From Hydrogenophaga sp. (GTDB lineage Bacteria; Pseudomonadota; Gammaproteobacteria; Burkholderiales; Burkholderiaceae_C), in the NCBI RefSeq assembly GCF_011390835.1, contig NZ_JAABRQ010000001.1, positions 248,001-312,000 of the forward strand: a stretch of DNA of 64,000 bases, given 5' to 3'. Within the stretch, counting starts at the first letter, position 1, and each line of letters begins with the position of its first letter. A program made the position numbers and the translations under genes. The notes under the pieces were generated by a model. The model was not told the DNA's origin, did not search any database, and was given only the letters and a program-made list of their open reading frames with translations. Positions 25,494 through 35,931 of this stretch are shown piece by piece.

Positions 25494-27188
25494 ATGACCT
25501 CCACCGTCGTTGAAATGCCGCTTCAGCCCATCCCGCAGAATGCCCTGGGGGCTGGGCTGTCGAGGCTGGACGCGAGCCAGAAGCTCAAACTGGGCCTGGG
25601 CGTGCTGGGCTTGCTGGCCATTGCGCTGTCACTATTCTTCATGAGTCGTCAACCCGACTGGCGACTGCTCTACACGAACCTCAGCGACAAGGACGGCGGC
25701 GCGGTGGTGGCCCAGCTTGCGCAGATGAACGTCCCGTACAAATACAGCGAGGGCGGTCAGGCCATCATGGTGCCAGCCGACAAGGTCCACGACACCCGCC
25801 TGCGCCTGGCTTCCCAGGGTCTGCCCAAGGGCTCGGTCACCGGCTTCGAGCTGATGGAAAACAACCGCTTCGGCATGACCCAGTTCCAGGAGCGGCTGAG
25901 CTTCCAGCGTGGCCTGGAAGGTGAGCTCACGCGCTCCATCCAGTCGCTCTCTTCGGTGCAGGCGGCGCGTGTTCACCTCGCCCTGCCGAACCAGAACGGC
26001 TTTTTTCGTGAACAGCAAAAGCCGTCGGCCTCGGTGTTGCTCACCTTGTACCCCGGCCGCACGCTGGACAAGGGCCAGGTGGCCGGCATCGTGCATCTGG
26101 TGGCCTCCAGCGTCCCCGAGATGAACCCCAAAGCGGTGAGCGTGGTCGACGACGCCGGCGCGCTGCTGTCCGCATCGCCCGATGGCCAGGCCCAGGGTGC
26201 TGATACGCAAAAGCTGCAGTACACCCAGCAAATCGAACAGACCTACACCCGGCGCATCCTCGACATGCTTGAGCCGCTGGTGGGCGTGGGCAACGTCAAG
26301 GCTCAGGTCAACGCCGATGTGGACTTCTCGCTGGTCGAGTCCACCTCCGAGGAACACAAGCCCAACCAGACGCCGGCGTCCGGCGCGGTGCGCAGCCAGC
26401 AAGTGGTGGAAGATGGCACGGGACCGCAGAACCAGCCCGCTGGCGTGCCTGGCGCCACCACCAACCAGCCGCCCGCCACCGGCACCGCCCCCATCAACGG
26501 AGCGGCTGCCCCGCTGGGCGTGGCGGCCAACGGCAGCACCGCTGGCAGCTCGCGCCGGGAGTCGGTGGTGAACTACGAGGTCGACAAAACCGTCAAGGTG
26601 GTGCGCGAGGCCAGCGGCACCATCAGGCGACTGAGCGCGGCTGTGGTCATCAACCACCGCAGCAGCACCGACCGCGCCGGCAAGACCATCACCCAGCCCA
26701 TCCCCCCTGAGCAGCTGGAGCAGATGACGGCCCTGGTGCGCGAAACCATGGGCTTCAGCCAGGCGCGCGGTGACTCGGTGAATGTGGTCAATGCGGTGTT
26801 CAACGTATCCCCGGAGATGCAGCAGGACCCCGTGGCCTGGTGGATGCAGTCAGAGAACCAGGCGCTGGCGCGCAGCCTGGCCTGGCCGCTGGCCATGCTG
26901 GGCCTGGGCCTGCTGGTGCTCATGGGTCTGGTTCGACCCGGCCTCAAACTGATGAAGTCACCGCCTCCCGGCCTGCCTGCGCCAGCCAGGTCGCAGCTCA
27001 GCACCGTGCTCGACGAACAGCCTGAGCGCGCCGGCCTGCCTGCGCCTGCCAGCGCGGGCGCCCCAGGTACCGAGGTGATGGGACCCGAAACGCTGCGCCT
27101 GGAAGACGCGAAGCGACTGGCCAAGGAAAACCCGATGGCGGTGGCCAACATCGTGAAGAGCTGGGTCAACGGCGAAGTGCCGGCCTGA
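25494..27188 (+). CDS. fliF: Flagellar MS-ring protein FliF
   Basis: FliF forms the MS-ring, the membrane base on which rotor and export apparatus assemble. The 564-residue product has two membrane segments (about residues 34-52, LGLGVLGLLAIALSLFFM, and near residue 460, LAMLGLGLLVLMG). The YscJ/FliF ring-building motifs (ALPNQNGFFREQQKPSASV) lie between. A Pro/Thr-rich insert at about residues 285-345 is typical. The C-terminus (LAKENPMAVANIVKSWV) is the FliG-binding helix. It starts the plus-strand fliFGHIJK operon. Confidence 0.97.
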   Translation: MTSTVVEMPLQPIPQNALGAGLSRLDASQKLKLGLGVLGLLAIALSLFFMSRQPDWRLLYTNLSDKDGGAVVAQLAQMNVPYKYSEGGQAIMVPADKVHDTRLRLASQGLPKGSVTGFELMENNRFGMTQFQERLSFQRGLEGELTRSIQSLSSVQAARVHLALPNQNGFFREQQKPSASVLLTLYPGRTLDKGQVAGIVHLVASSVPEMNPKAVSVVDDAGALLSASPDGQAQGADTQKLQYTQQIEQTYTRRILDMLEPLVGVGNVKAQVNADVDFSLVESTSEEHKPNQTPASGAVRSQQVVEDGTGPQNQPAGVPGATTNQPPATGTAPINGAAAPLGVAANGSTAGSSRRESVVNYEVDKTVKVVREASGTIRRLSAAVVINHRSSTDRAGKTITQPIPPEQLEQMTALVRETMGFSQARGDSVNVVNAVFNVSPEMQQDPVAWWMQSENQALARSLAWPLAMLGLGLLVLMGLVRPGLKLMKSPPPGLPAPARSQLSTVLDEQPERAGLPAPASAGAPGTEVMGPETLRLEDAKRLAKENPMAVANIVKSWVNGEVPA

Positions 27189-27218
27189 CGCCCCCCGGAC
27201 CTGCAAAGAGAACACCCC

Positions 27219-28214
27219 ATGGAAGACACCGGTATTCAGGACGCAGCGATCTTCTTGATGTCGCTCGGCGAAGAAGAGGCCGCCGAGGTGTTCAAGCACC
27301 TGTCGCCCAAGGAAGTGCAGCGGCTGGGCGAGACGATCGCGAGAACCCGGTCGGTATCGCGCGAGCGGGTCGACGGTGTGATCGAAAAGTTCACCCAGGA
27401 GGCCGCCTCGCAAAGCCTGCTGGTCTCGGACACCGACAACTACGTGCGCGCTGTGCTCAAGCGCGCACTCGGTGAAGACAAGGCAGGCTTGCTGATCGAC
27501 CGCATCCTGCAGGGCGGCGATGTCACCGGCATCGAAAGCCTGAAGTGGATGGACCCGCTCTCCGTGGCCGAGCTGCTGCGCAACGAGCACCCACAGATCA
27601 TGGCCGCCATTCTGGTGCACCTGGACTTTGAGCAGGTCGCGGGCGTGCTCAAGAACCTCCCAGCGCGCATGCGCAACGAGGTGATGCTGCGCGTGGCCAC
27701 GCTGGAGGGCATCCAGCCCACCGCGCTGAAAGACCTCAACGAGGTACTGTTCAAGGTGCTGGCGGGTGGCGACAAGGTGCGCAAGGCCTCGCTGGGCGGC
27801 GTGAAGACCGCCGCCGAGATCATCAACATGATGGGCACGCAGATCGAGACCACGGTGATCGACGCGATTCGCGAGCACGATGCCGACCTGGCCCAGAAGA
27901 TCATGGACAAGATGTTCACCTTCGAAGACCTCACCAAGCTGGACAACCCGGCGGTACAGATGGTGCTCAAGGAGGTCTCGTCGGATGCGCTGGTGATCGC
28001 ACTCAAGGGCGCCACCACCGAGCTGCGCGAGCTCATCCTGTCCAACATGTCGTCGCGCGCAGCCGAGAGCTTGCGCGAAGACCTGGAATCGCGTGGGCCG
28101 GTCCGCCTCTCGGAAGTGGAAGCTCAGCAGAAGGAAATCCTGAAGATCGTTCGTCGCCTGTCCGACGAAGGCCAGATCGTCCTGGGCGGAGGCGGCGATG
28201 ACGGATTCGTCTAA
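27219..28214 (+). CDS. fliG: Flagellar motor switch protein FliG
   Basis: FliG is the rotor protein that interacts with MotA and generates torque. The 331-residue product has the N-terminal FliF-binding domain (DAAIFLMSLGEEEAAEVFKHL), the EHPQ motif (NEHPQIMAAILVHL) and a C-terminal torque domain with charged residues in DKMFTFEDLTKLDN. It overlaps fliH by 17 bp. The family length is about 330 residues. Confidence 0.97.
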   Translation: MEDTGIQDAAIFLMSLGEEEAAEVFKHLSPKEVQRLGETIARTRSVSRERVDGVIEKFTQEAASQSLLVSDTDNYVRAVLKRALGEDKAGLLIDRILQGGDVTGIESLKWMDPLSVAELLRNEHPQIMAAILVHLDFEQVAGVLKNLPARMRNEVMLRVATLEGIQPTALKDLNEVLFKVLAGGDKVRKASLGGVKTAAEIINMMGTQIETTVIDAIREHDADLAQKIMDKMFTFEDLTKLDNPAVQMVLKEVSSDALVIALKGATTELRELILSNMSSRAAESLREDLESRGPVRLSEVEAQQKEILKIVRRLSDEGQIVLGGGGDDGFV

Positions 28215-28911
28215 AACACCTCAGAAAACCAGCAGTCACTCGCGCTTCATTCCGCGCGAGGAGATCGACGCGGTGGCCCAGTGGACCTTTTCGTCCATGG
28301 ACACCAACTTCGGCGCGTTGATCGGGCCGGAAGAAACCGCCAGCACGGCCATCGACGATGACACCGTCCAGGCTGCTCGCGAGCAGGCCTACACCGAGGG
28401 CTATGCCCAGGGCCGGGAGGCTGGCATTCGCGAGGTGCAGGAGACCATGCAGGCTGAACTGCAGAAGGTCGCTGACGAATACGCCGTTCGCATGGGCGGG
28501 CTGATTCACAGTCTGTCTGATCAGTTGCTGGCCAGCGAACAGAAGATGTCGCGCCAGCTGCTCGAACTCGCTTGCGACCTGGCGCGCCAGGTGGTGCGCC
28601 AGGAACTTCAGGTGAACACCCGCCAGCTGCGCACGGTGATCGGCGAAGCGCTGGAGATGATCGTCGACGACGGGCTGCCCACCACCATCCGCATGCACCC
28701 GCAGGACCTGGCCTTGCTCAAGGACGCGCTGCTCGAAACGCTGGGCGAGAACGCCCCGGATTTCGTGGCCGATACCGCCATCACCCCTGGCGGCTGCCTG
28801 GTGCAATCGCCCACCATGGCGGTCGACGCCACGGTGGAGAAGCGCTGGGCGCGGGCGGTGGGCAACCTGGGCCTGAGCGTGTCGTGGACCACGGAGAACG
28901 TCGATGGCTGA
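28198..28911 (+). CDS. fliH: Flagellar export ATPase regulator FliH
   Basis: FliH dimerises and holds the FliI ATPase in check, linking it to the C-ring through FliN. The 237-residue product begins [19 protein letters not shown]. It has a helical mid-section with [17 protein letters not shown] and a C-terminal FliH domain ([39 protein letters not shown]). It overlaps fliG by 17 bp and fliI by 8 bp. Confidence 0.94.
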   Translation: MTDSSKTPQKTSSHSRFIPREEIDAVAQWTFSSMDTNFGALIGPEETASTAIDDDTVQAAREQAYTEGYAQGREAGIREVQETMQAELQKVADEYAVRMGGLIHSLSDQLLASEQKMSRQLLELACDLARQVVRQELQVNTRQLRTVIGEALEMIVDDGLPTTIRMHPQDLALLKDALLETLGENAPDFVADTAITPGGCLVQSPTMAVDATVEKRWARAVGNLGLSVSWTTENVDG

Positions 28912-30373
28912 AGATGTCAACCGCTGGACCCGCTTCATGGCCGACGCCTGTGCTTGCGCCGATGCACCCAACCCGCTTGAAGTACGCGGCACACTGACCC
29001 GCCTGGCTGGTCTGGTGCTGGAGGCCGTGGGTCTGCGGGTACCGGTCGGCTCGCAGTGCTTGATTGCCAACGGTGCCAAGCCGCCGGTGCTGGCCGAAGT
29101 GGTCGGCTTTTCCAACGATCGTGCCTTCCTCATGCCGGCGGGCGACACCCACGGTCTGTCCAGCGGCGCCACCGTCACGCCGCTGGCGCCTTACCGGACC
29201 GTGCCGCGCATTGGCCAGGAGAATCGACCGCCCTCGCCCAACGACCGCGGTGTGCTGCGTTTGCCGCTTGGCGGCGGTCTGCTGGGCCGGGTTGTGGATC
29301 CCCATGGTCAGCCGATGGACCACATGGGACCGATCACGCACGTGGATGTCGAGGCGCTGGATCGCGCCCCGCTCAACGCCATGGACCGCGACCCGGTTCG
29401 CGAGCCGCTGGACACCGGCGTGCGCGCCATCAACGCGCTGCTGACAGTGGGTCGCGGCCAGCGAATCGGCCTGTTTGCCGGCTCGGGCGTGGGCAAGAGC
29501 GTGTTGCTGGGCATGATGGCGCGCTACACGCAGGCCGATGTGATCGTGGTCGGTCTGATCGGCGAGCGAGGCCGCGAGGTGAAGGAATTCATCGAAGACA
29601 TCCTGGGCGAGGAAGGACGCAAACGCTCGGTGGTGGTGGCCGCGCCAGCCGATGCGCCACCGCTGGTGCGCATGCAGGGTGCCTCCTACGCCACCGCTAT
29701 TGCCGAGCGGTTTCGCGACGATGGCTTGCACGTGCTGCTGCTCATGGATTCGCTCACCCGCTACGCCATGGCGCAGCGGGAAATCGCGCTGGCCATCGGC
29801 GAGCCCCCCGCCACCAAGGGGTATCCACCGTCGTGCTTCGCCAAGCTGCCGCAACTGGTCGAGCGCAGCGGCAACGGGCTCAACGGTGTCGGCTCAATCA
29901 CCGCCTTCTACACCGTGCTGTCCGAAGGCGACGACCAGCAGGACCCCATTGCAGATGCCGCGCGCGCCATTCTCGACGGCCACATCGTGCTCTCGCGTGC
30001 GCTGGCCGAGTCCGGTCACTTTCCGGCCATCGATGTCGAAGCCTCGGCATCGCGCGTCATGCACAACGTGGCGAATGCGCAGCACCTGGAGTTGGCTCGG
30101 CGCTTTCGCAACCTCTACTCGCGCTACATGAAGAGCCGTGACCTCATTCAGCTCGGCGCCTACGTGGCCGGCAGCGACCCCGAGACCGACCGAGCCATCC
30201 TGCTGTACCCCGACCTGCAGCGCTTTCTGATCCAGGACATGCGGGAGTCTGCCAGCCTGCCCGACAGCCTGGCCCTGCTGGGAAAGGCCTTGCAAGACGG
30301 ACCCCACACCCGACAGGCCAGCCAGCGCACCGCATCACCTCACCACACACCGCAACCTGAAGGCACTTCCTGA
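28904..30373 (+). CDS. fliI: Flagellum-specific export ATPase FliI
   Basis: FliI is the F1-beta-like hexameric ATPase of the flagellar export system. The 489-residue product has a P-loop GSGVGKS at about residues 193-199, a Walker [18 protein letters not shown] segment and [18 protein letters not shown], a signature of type III ATPases. The last 30 residues are Thr/His/Pro-rich. It overlaps fliJ by one base (the stop TGA shares its A with the fliJ start region). Confidence 0.97.
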   Translation: MAEDVNRWTRFMADACACADAPNPLEVRGTLTRLAGLVLEAVGLRVPVGSQCLIANGAKPPVLAEVVGFSNDRAFLMPAGDTHGLSSGATVTPLAPYRTVPRIGQENRPPSPNDRGVLRLPLGGGLLGRVVDPHGQPMDHMGPITHVDVEALDRAPLNAMDRDPVREPLDTGVRAINALLTVGRGQRIGLFAGSGVGKSVLLGMMARYTQADVIVVGLIGERGREVKEFIEDILGEEGRKRSVVVAAPADAPPLVRMQGASYATAIAERFRDDGLHVLLLMDSLTRYAMAQREIALAIGEPPATKGYPPSCFAKLPQLVERSGNGLNGVGSITAFYTVLSEGDDQQDPIADAARAILDGHIVLSRALAESGHFPAIDVEASASRVMHNVANAQHLELARRFRNLYSRYMKSRDLIQLGAYVAGSDPETDRAILLYPDLQRFLIQDMRESASLPDSLALLGKALQDGPHTRQASQRTASPHHTPQPEGTS

Positions 30374-30843
30374 TGACCGCCATCCAGACCCTGAACAAAG
30401 TGGTTGAACTCGCCAGCAAGCGGCGCGACGAAGCCGTCGCCCACCAGGCTCAGCTGCATCGCGAAATGCAGCTGGCGCAGGACCAGCTGCAGCAGCTCCA
30501 GTCTTACGCTGATGAAGCGCAGCAACGCTGGGCCACCCGCTGCAGCACCGGCGTGGACGGCAACATGATGCAGCACCACCGCCAGTTCATGAACAAGATC
30601 GAGCATGCGGTGGATTTCCAGCGCAGCGTGATCGCGCAGAGGCAGGCGCAGATCGACCAGGCCGTGAAGCAGGTCCAGGCAGCCGAGCGTGACGTGGCTG
30701 GTCTGCGCAAATACACCGACGGCAAATTGCAGGCCCTGCTGCTGCAAGCCCAGCGCCAGGAACAGAAACAGACCGACGAGCTGGCCTTGGCCATTCACCT
30801 GCGCCAGAGCCGGACGATGTCCTCCATGACCAAGGGTATGTGA
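30373..30843 (+). CDS. fliJ: Flagellar export protein FliJ
   Basis: FliJ is the coiled-coil stalk that inserts in the FliI ring and contacts FlhA. The 156-residue product is almost entirely Gln/Glu/Arg-rich helix (QLHREMQLAQDQLQQLQ), fits the family length of about 147, and follows fliI directly. Sequence conservation is low, so position carries weight. Confidence 0.93.
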   Translation: MTAIQTLNKVVELASKRRDEAVAHQAQLHREMQLAQDQLQQLQSYADEAQQRWATRCSTGVDGNMMQHHRQFMNKIEHAVDFQRSVIAQRQAQIDQAVKQVQAAERDVAGLRKYTDGKLQALLLQAQRQEQKQTDELALAIHLRQSRTMSSMTKGM

Positions 30844-30845
30844 CC

Positions 30846-32234
30846 ATGCAAACAACGAACTCCACCGCGGCGGCCAATCCAGCCAGCCCGGCCAGCGCCA
30901 ACCAGGCCACAGGCAGCACGCGCAAGGCCGGCGCAGTAGCCGGTGGGGCCGACGTGTTTGCCGGGCTGCTGGCGCTGGTGGCGGACACCCATGCGCCGAC
31001 CGAGCAGCCCTCCGGGCCTGCCAGCGATGCCGATGCAGCTGCTGAAGGTCAGACCGATCCGATCGATGCACCACCGGACAACCTCCTGGCCAGCTTGCTG
31101 GGTGTCACCCTCGCGAGCGGCCTGGCCTCGGGCGTGCAGGGACAGGGCCGCGCGGCGTCAAGCGGGGCCGCCGCGACCGGCAGCCCCGCCGTGGGAGAAC
31201 CCGGGCTACACGACGCGCTCAGCCCACTGGCCTCGGCCAAGGCCACGACCCTGCCTGGTGAAGGGCCGACGGCACCGGGCTCGGGCATCGACATCCAGCG
31301 CCTGGGCATGGTGGCGGTGGATCCTTCGGAAGCCTTGACGCTAGGCGCCAACCTGGCCAACGCGCGCCCTGCGTTCGCAGCACCGCCCCTACTCGGCGTC
31401 GGCCGAAAGACAGCCGCCTCGGTGACCGACCGCTTTGGCACAGACCACCGGGCAACCAATCACCGAAGCAGCCAGCTGACCATCGGCGGGGGTGCGGCCA
31501 GCGCCACCGCCCTGTCCACCGCGGCCACCAGCATCGACACCGCGCGGCTGCAGCCCTGGTCGCTACAAACCAGCCGAAGCACCTGGGCCATGGGCAACCG
31601 CGCGATGCTGCCCCTGGCCGCGCAGATCGAAGTGCCTGGCCTGACCACCGACAGCAGCGAAACCGGCGGCGGCAGCCGCGACGGCAACCGGGGCCTGGCC
31701 GCGATGCTGGCCGGCTCAGCGCCCACCAGCGATTCCACGGCCTTCGGACCAGGTGAGTCGGGCTGGACCGATTCCGCTGCTGACAGCGCCACTTCGCCGA
31801 CAGAAGCGGGACCGACCGACCCGTTGGCCCCCGAGCCTGAAACGGCCGGCCATGTTGACGCCCATGCACTGCGCCACGCGACGCTGCGGGTCGACGACGG
31901 GCAGGAAGGCAGCATCGAGATTCAGCTCGCCATGAAAGGGCAAGAGGTATCGGTGGGCTTCCTCACCGACAACGCCGAAGCCCGCCAGAGCCTGCAACAC
32001 AGCGCAGCACCTGTTCTGAGCGACTTGCTGCAACGCAGCGGCATGCAGCTTGGAGGCGTTTCGGTGGGTGGACAGGCCATGTCCTCCGATGCCGAGCAGC
32101 CGCGCCAGCGAAGCGAGGGGCGTCCTGGCGTGGCGAAAGTGGGCACCACCGCCGCTGGCGGATCCGACGCGCTCACGGCTGGCTCGCGCAGACCGAGCGT
32201 CGATGGCAGCAGCCGCCTGGACGTGTTCGCCTGA
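30846..32234 (+). CDS. fliK: Hook-length control protein FliK
   Basis: FliK measures hook length and triggers the FlhB substrate switch. The ATG at 30846 follows the fliJ stop by 2 bp; an overlapping GTG at 30840 is less likely. The 462-residue product has a long Ala/Thr/Ser/Pro-rich N-terminal ruler. The C-terminal Flg_hook domain (about residues 340-420) has LRVDDGQEGSIEIQLAM and LSDLLQRSGMQLGGVSV. Low complexity is normal for FliK. Confidence 0.92.
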   Translation: MQTTNSTAAANPASPASANQATGSTRKAGAVAGGADVFAGLLALVADTHAPTEQPSGPASDADAAAEGQTDPIDAPPDNLLASLLGVTLASGLASGVQGQGRAASSGAAATGSPAVGEPGLHDALSPLASAKATTLPGEGPTAPGSGIDIQRLGMVAVDPSEALTLGANLANARPAFAAPPLLGVGRKTAASVTDRFGTDHRATNHRSSQLTIGGGAASATALSTAATSIDTARLQPWSLQTSRSTWAMGNRAMLPLAAQIEVPGLTTDSSETGGGSRDGNRGLAAMLAGSAPTSDSTAFGPGESGWTDSAADSATSPTEAGPTDPLAPEPETAGHVDAHALRHATLRVDDGQEGSIEIQLAMKGQEVSVGFLTDNAEARQSLQHSAAPVLSDLLQRSGMQLGGVSVGGQAMSSDAEQPRQRSEGRPGVAKVGTTAAGGSDALTAGSRRPSVDGSSRLDVFA

Positions 32235-32404
32235 GCGACGCATCCAGCGGGCCTGATACCCGTCGCTGAACCGATCTGGAGAAAGCCCGGTTTTTCGGGC
32301 CCTTATCGGTGGAACGAGCGCACCGTGGCTCTTCAATAATTCTCCTGAAGCAAGCCCGCTTGCACGCCTTTCCCGACACCCGGGACTGAATTCTGGAGAA
32401 CCTC
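32235..32404 (+). terminator. fliK-fliL spacer with a hairpin
   Basis: GCCCG-GTTTTT-CGGGC at about 32287-32302 forms a hairpin whose T-rich run is in the loop rather than after the stem. It may be a partial terminator. A separate promoter for fliL may lie between 32307 and 32400, but I cannot define one. Confidence 0.3.
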
Positions 32405-32971
32405 ATGTCCGCCGCAGCCCAAGCCACCGCAGACTCGCCAGCCAAGCCCAAGAGCAAGAAGCTGCTCTTCATCATCATTGGGGTGGTGGTGCTGGCGCTG
32501 CTCGGCGCCGGTGGCGCCCTGTTTGTGCTGAAGAAAAACACGGCCAACGAAGACGGCGAGGAGGACAGCCACGTGGTCGAGTCCAAGCATGCCACGCCGA
32601 AAACGCCACCCGTGTTCGTGCCGCTGGAGAACATGGTGGTGAACCTGGCCGATGCAGGCGGCAACCGGTTTGTGCAGGTCGGTATCACCTTGCAGGTGCA
32701 GGACAGCAAGACCAGTGACGACATGAAGACTTACATGCCCAGCATCCGCAGCGACGTCCTGCTGCTGATCTCCCAGCGCACGGCAGAAGACATCCTGAGT
32801 TTCAGCGGCAAGGAAAAGCTCGCTGGCGACATCGTCGCCACCATTTCCGGGGTCATGGGCTACGAGCTCGCTGAGCCCGAGATTGAAGACGACTCGGGCA
32901 AGAAAAAGCGCCGCCGCGCACCACCCAATCCGCTGCAGGGTGTGTTGTTCTCCAGCTTCATCGTCCAGTAA
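32405..32971 (+). CDS. fliL: Flagellar basal body-associated protein FliL
   Basis: FliL is a single-pass inner-membrane protein that sits around the stator and supports torque or stator stability. The 188-residue product has one membrane segment (about residues 17-40, KLLFIIIGVVVLALLGAGGALFVL-type) and a periplasmic domain with FVPLENMVVNLADAGGNRFVQVGI. The basic KKKRRRAPP stretch near the C-terminus is odd for FliL. It heads fliLMNOPQR. Confidence 0.93.
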   Translation: MSAAAQATADSPAKPKSKKLLFIIIGVVVLALLGAGGALFVLKKNTANEDGEEDSHVVESKHATPKTPPVFVPLENMVVNLADAGGNRFVQVGITLQVQDSKTSDDMKTYMPSIRSDVLLLISQRTAEDILSFSGKEKLAGDIVATISGVMGYELAEPEIEDDSGKKKRRRAPPNPLQGVLFSSFIVQ

Positions 32972-32989
32972 CCCCACAGGCAGCACAGC

Positions 32990-33994
32990 ATGTCAGAAGC
33001 TTTTCTGTCCCAGGACGAGGTCGATGCCCTCCTGGAAGGCGTCACTGGCGAGAGCCAGAAGCTCGAAAAAGAGGTCGCCTCAACCGACGGCATCCGCTCA
33101 TACAACCTGTCCAACCAGGAACGCATTGTGCGTGGGCGCATGCCCACCATGGAGATCGTCAACGAACGCTTTTCCCGCAACCTGCGCCTCGGCCTGTTCA
33201 ACTTCATCCGGCGCAGCCCCGAGGTGTCGGTGGGGGCGGTCCAGGTGCAGAAGTACAGCGCCTTCCTGCGCGATCTGGTAGTGCCGACCAACTTCAACAT
33301 CATGGCCGTTCGCCCTTTGCGGGGCAATGGGCTAGTGGTGTGTGAACCGACGCTGCTGTTCGGTGTGATCGACAGCCTATACGGCGGCAATGGCAAGTTT
33401 CACACCCGCATCGAAGGACGCGATTTCTCCCCCACCGAGCACCGCGTGATCATGCGGCTGGTGGAGGTGGTTGCCGAGGAATACAAGAAAGCCTGGATGG
33501 GTGTGTACCCACTGGAGCTGTCGTACCAGCGCTCGGAAATGCAGCCGCAGTTTGCCACCATCGCCACCCCCAGCGAAATCGTGGTGTCCACCAGCTTCAC
33601 GCTGGAGATCGGCGATATCACGGGCTCGATGCACATCTGCATCCCCTACGCCACGCTGGAGCCGATCCGCGACGTCCTGTATTCGACGGTACAGGGCGAC
33701 GCCATGGAGGTTGACCGGCGCTGGGTGCGACTGCTCAGCCACGAGATCCAGGCAGCCGAAATCACGCTGGTGGCAGAGCTCGCCAAAACCCAGGCCACGG
33801 TGGAAGAGCTGCTGGCCATGCAGGTGGGCGACTTCATCGAGCTGGACCGCGCGCCCAGCGTGCAGGCCAAAGTGGAGAGTGTGCCGCTTTTCGATTGCCA
33901 GTACGGCACACACAAGGGCAAGTACGCCCTGCGCATCGAGCGAAAGTTGCGCGGAGCAGATCTGACATGGCTGGGAGATTCCTATGGCAACTGA
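32990..33994 (+). CDS. fliM: Flagellar motor switch protein FliM
   Basis: FliM forms the C-ring middle and binds CheY-P through its N-terminal peptide. The 334-residue product begins MSEAFLSQDEVDALLEGV, the CheY-binding motif with DEVDALL. The central domain has IVRGRMPTMEIVNERFSRNL and the C-terminal SpoA domain ends with KYALRIERKL. It overlaps fliN by 11 bp. Confidence 0.97.
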   Translation: MSEAFLSQDEVDALLEGVTGESQKLEKEVASTDGIRSYNLSNQERIVRGRMPTMEIVNERFSRNLRLGLFNFIRRSPEVSVGAVQVQKYSAFLRDLVVPTNFNIMAVRPLRGNGLVVCEPTLLFGVIDSLYGGNGKFHTRIEGRDFSPTEHRVIMRLVEVVAEEYKKAWMGVYPLELSYQRSEMQPQFATIATPSEIVVSTSFTLEIGDITGSMHICIPYATLEPIRDVLYSTVQGDAMEVDRRWVRLLSHEIQAAEITLVAELAKTQATVEELLAMQVGDFIELDRAPSVQAKVESVPLFDCQYGTHKGKYALRIERKLRGADLTWLGDSYGN

Positions 33995-34412
33995 TACACC
34001 AAACCAAGACGCTGTCGCCGACGACTGGGCCCAGGCCCTGGAGGAACAGGCGAGCGCGGAAAGCGCAAACAACGCTGAAGATAGCGCACCCGAGTTCGAT
34101 CGGGTCAACACCCCGGTCACGCCCAACAGCGGCGCGCCCAACGCGATGCAGGACATCCAGATGGTGCTGGACATTCCCGTCCAGCTCTCGGTGGAGCTGG
34201 GTCGCACCAAAGTGCCCATCAAATACATCCTGCAGCTGGCCCAGGGCTCCGTGGTCGAGCTCGATGCGCTGGCCGGCGAGCCGATGGACGTGCTGATCAA
34301 CGGCTACCTGATCGCCCAGGGCGAGGTGGTGGTGGTCAACGAGAAGTTCGGCATCCGCCTCACCGACATCGTGACGCCGTCGGAGCGCATGCGGCGCATC
34401 AGCAGGGGCTGA
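33984..34412 (+). CDS. fliN: Flagellar motor switch protein FliN
   Basis: FliN is the bottom C-ring subunit and binds FliH. The 142-residue product has an acidic N-terminal extension and the SpoA domain: IQMVLDIPVQLSVELGRTKV, LQLAQGSVVELDALAGEPMDV, and NEKFGIRLTDIVTPSERM. All are diagnostic. It overlaps fliM and precedes fliO. Confidence 0.97.
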   Translation: MATDTPNQDAVADDWAQALEEQASAESANNAEDSAPEFDRVNTPVTPNSGAPNAMQDIQMVLDIPVQLSVELGRTKVPIKYILQLAQGSVVELDALAGEPMDVLINGYLIAQGEVVVVNEKFGIRLTDIVTPSERMRRISRG

Positions 34413-34496
34413 ACTCCCTGCGGCCGGCAGCGCATGGCCCTCGGCAGCGCCTCTGGCGTTCGACGACTCCCTGATTCCTTCGAAAGACCCTTGTCC

Positions 34497-34871
34497 ATGT
34501 TGCAAAACGCTTTGCCCGCTGTGGTGCTGCTGACCGTGATGGTCGGCATCGCCTGGTTGCTGCAGCGCTACCGGCGCCATCTGCCCGGTGCAGCCAGCCA
34601 GCGTGGCCCCGGTCTGCAGGTGATGAACAGCCTTTCGCTGGGACCGCAGCAACGCGTGGTCACGGTGCAGGTGGGTGAGGGCGAGAGCGGCCTGTGCCTG
34701 GTACTGGGTGTGGCGCCCGGTGGCGTCACCCATCTGCACACCCAGTCATTGCCTGCCAGTGCGCCGTCAGACAACGCACCCGGCGCTCCAGTCCCGACCA
34801 GCGGTGGTTTTGCTGCACGCCTGGCTCTGCTGGTCACTCCCTCCACCCAAGGCACCCATGCACCGCGTTGA
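34497..34871 (+). CDS. fliO: Flagellar export assembly protein FliO
   Basis: FliO is a small membrane protein that helps assemble the FliP ring. The start at 34497 ([17 protein letters not shown]) gives 124 residues with one N-terminal membrane segment and a cytoplasmic part having [23 protein letters not shown], a family motif. It overlaps fliP by 14 bp. FliO is poorly conserved, but context is clear. Confidence 0.9.
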   Translation: MLQNALPAVVLLTVMVGIAWLLQRYRRHLPGAASQRGPGLQVMNSLSLGPQQRVVTVQVGEGESGLCLVLGVAPGGVTHLHTQSLPASAPSDNAPGAPVPTSGGFAARLALLVTPSTQGTHAPR

Positions 34872-35652
34872 TGTTGTTCGCCAGCGCCGCGTCATCACGC
34901 TGGCTCTCGGCCTGTTGCTGAGCGCGTGGGGTGGCGCTGCGATGGCGCAATCAGGACCGCCAGCCTTACCAGGTGCGGGCGCATCGTTGCCGCTGGTGAT
35001 TGGCCAGGGAGCGGGGGGCAACAGCTACTCGGTACCGATTCAGACGCTGCTGTTCTTCACAGCCCTGTCCTTTCTGCCGGCAGTGCTGCTACTCATGACG
35101 GGTTTTACCCGCATCGTGATCGTGCTCTCGCTGATGCGTCAGGCGCTTGGCACGCAGTCAGCCCCTCCGAACCAGGTGATCGTGGGCCTGTCGCTGTTTC
35201 TCACTCTGTTTGTCATGGGGCCGACGCTGGACAAGGTCTACCAGGAAGCCTACGCACCCTACACCGCCAACCAGATCAGCTTTGAGGAAGCCCTTGACCG
35301 AGGCCAGGCTCCGATGCGGGCCTTCATGCTCAAGCAGACACGCCAATCCGACTTCGAGCTGTTCGCCCGCCTGGCCAACCTGCCCAACGACGTCACCGCA
35401 GAGACAGCGCCGTTTCGCGTCATCGTACCGGCGTTTGTGACCAGCGAGCTCAAGACTGCATTCCAGATTGGCTTCATGATCTTCATCCCCTTTCTGGTGA
35501 TCGACATGGTGGTGGCCAGCGTGCTCATGTCGCTGGGCATGATGATGCTTTCACCGGTACTGGTGGCGCTTCCGTTCAAGCTGATGCTGTTTGTGCTCGC
35601 CGACGGCTGGAACATTTTGCTGGGCTCGCTGGCGGCCAGTTTTGCGCAATAA
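34858..35652 (+). CDS. fliP: Flagellar export gate protein FliP
   Basis: FliP is a core subunit of the FliPQR export channel. The start at 34858 ([17 protein letters not shown]) gives 264 residues with a cleavable-looking signal sequence (about residues 10-30, ending AMAQ), then [35 protein letters not shown] family sequence. The C-terminal half has [20 protein letters not shown]. It precedes fliQ by 9 bp. Confidence 0.96.
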   Translation: MHRVDVVRQRRVITLALGLLLSAWGGAAMAQSGPPALPGAGASLPLVIGQGAGGNSYSVPIQTLLFFTALSFLPAVLLLMTGFTRIVIVLSLMRQALGTQSAPPNQVIVGLSLFLTLFVMGPTLDKVYQEAYAPYTANQISFEEALDRGQAPMRAFMLKQTRQSDFELFARLANLPNDVTAETAPFRVIVPAFVTSELKTAFQIGFMIFIPFLVIDMVVASVLMSLGMMMLSPVLVALPFKLMLFVLADGWNILLGSLAASFAQ

Positions 35653-35661
35653 GGAGAGACG

Positions 35662-35931
35662 ATGGATGCCCAAGCTGCCCTGACTTTCGGTCAGAACGCT
35701 CTATACATGCTGCTCATGGTGGCCGCGCCAGTGCTGGCCACGGTGCTGGGCGTGGGCCTGCTGGTGAGCCTGTTTCAGGCCATCACGCAGATCCACGAGG
35801 CTACGCTGTCGTTCGTACCCAAGCTGATCGCAGCCATTGCGGTATTTGCCATTGCCGGGCCGTGGATGCTGACCACCATGGTCGAGTTCATCCGCAGCAC
35901 CATCCTGGCCATCCCCAGCTTCGCGGCTTAG
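35662..35931 (+). CDS. fliQ: Flagellar export gate protein FliQ
   Basis: FliQ is an 89-residue two-helix subunit of the export channel. It has the family sequence APVLATVLGVGLLVSLFQAITQIHEATLSFVPKL and a normal C-terminus. It lies between fliP and fliR and ends with TAG immediately followed by an ATG. Confidence 0.96.
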   Translation: MDAQAALTFGQNALYMLLMVAAPVLATVLGVGLLVSLFQAITQIHEATLSFVPKLIAAIAVFAIAGPWMLTTMVEFIRSTILAIPSFAA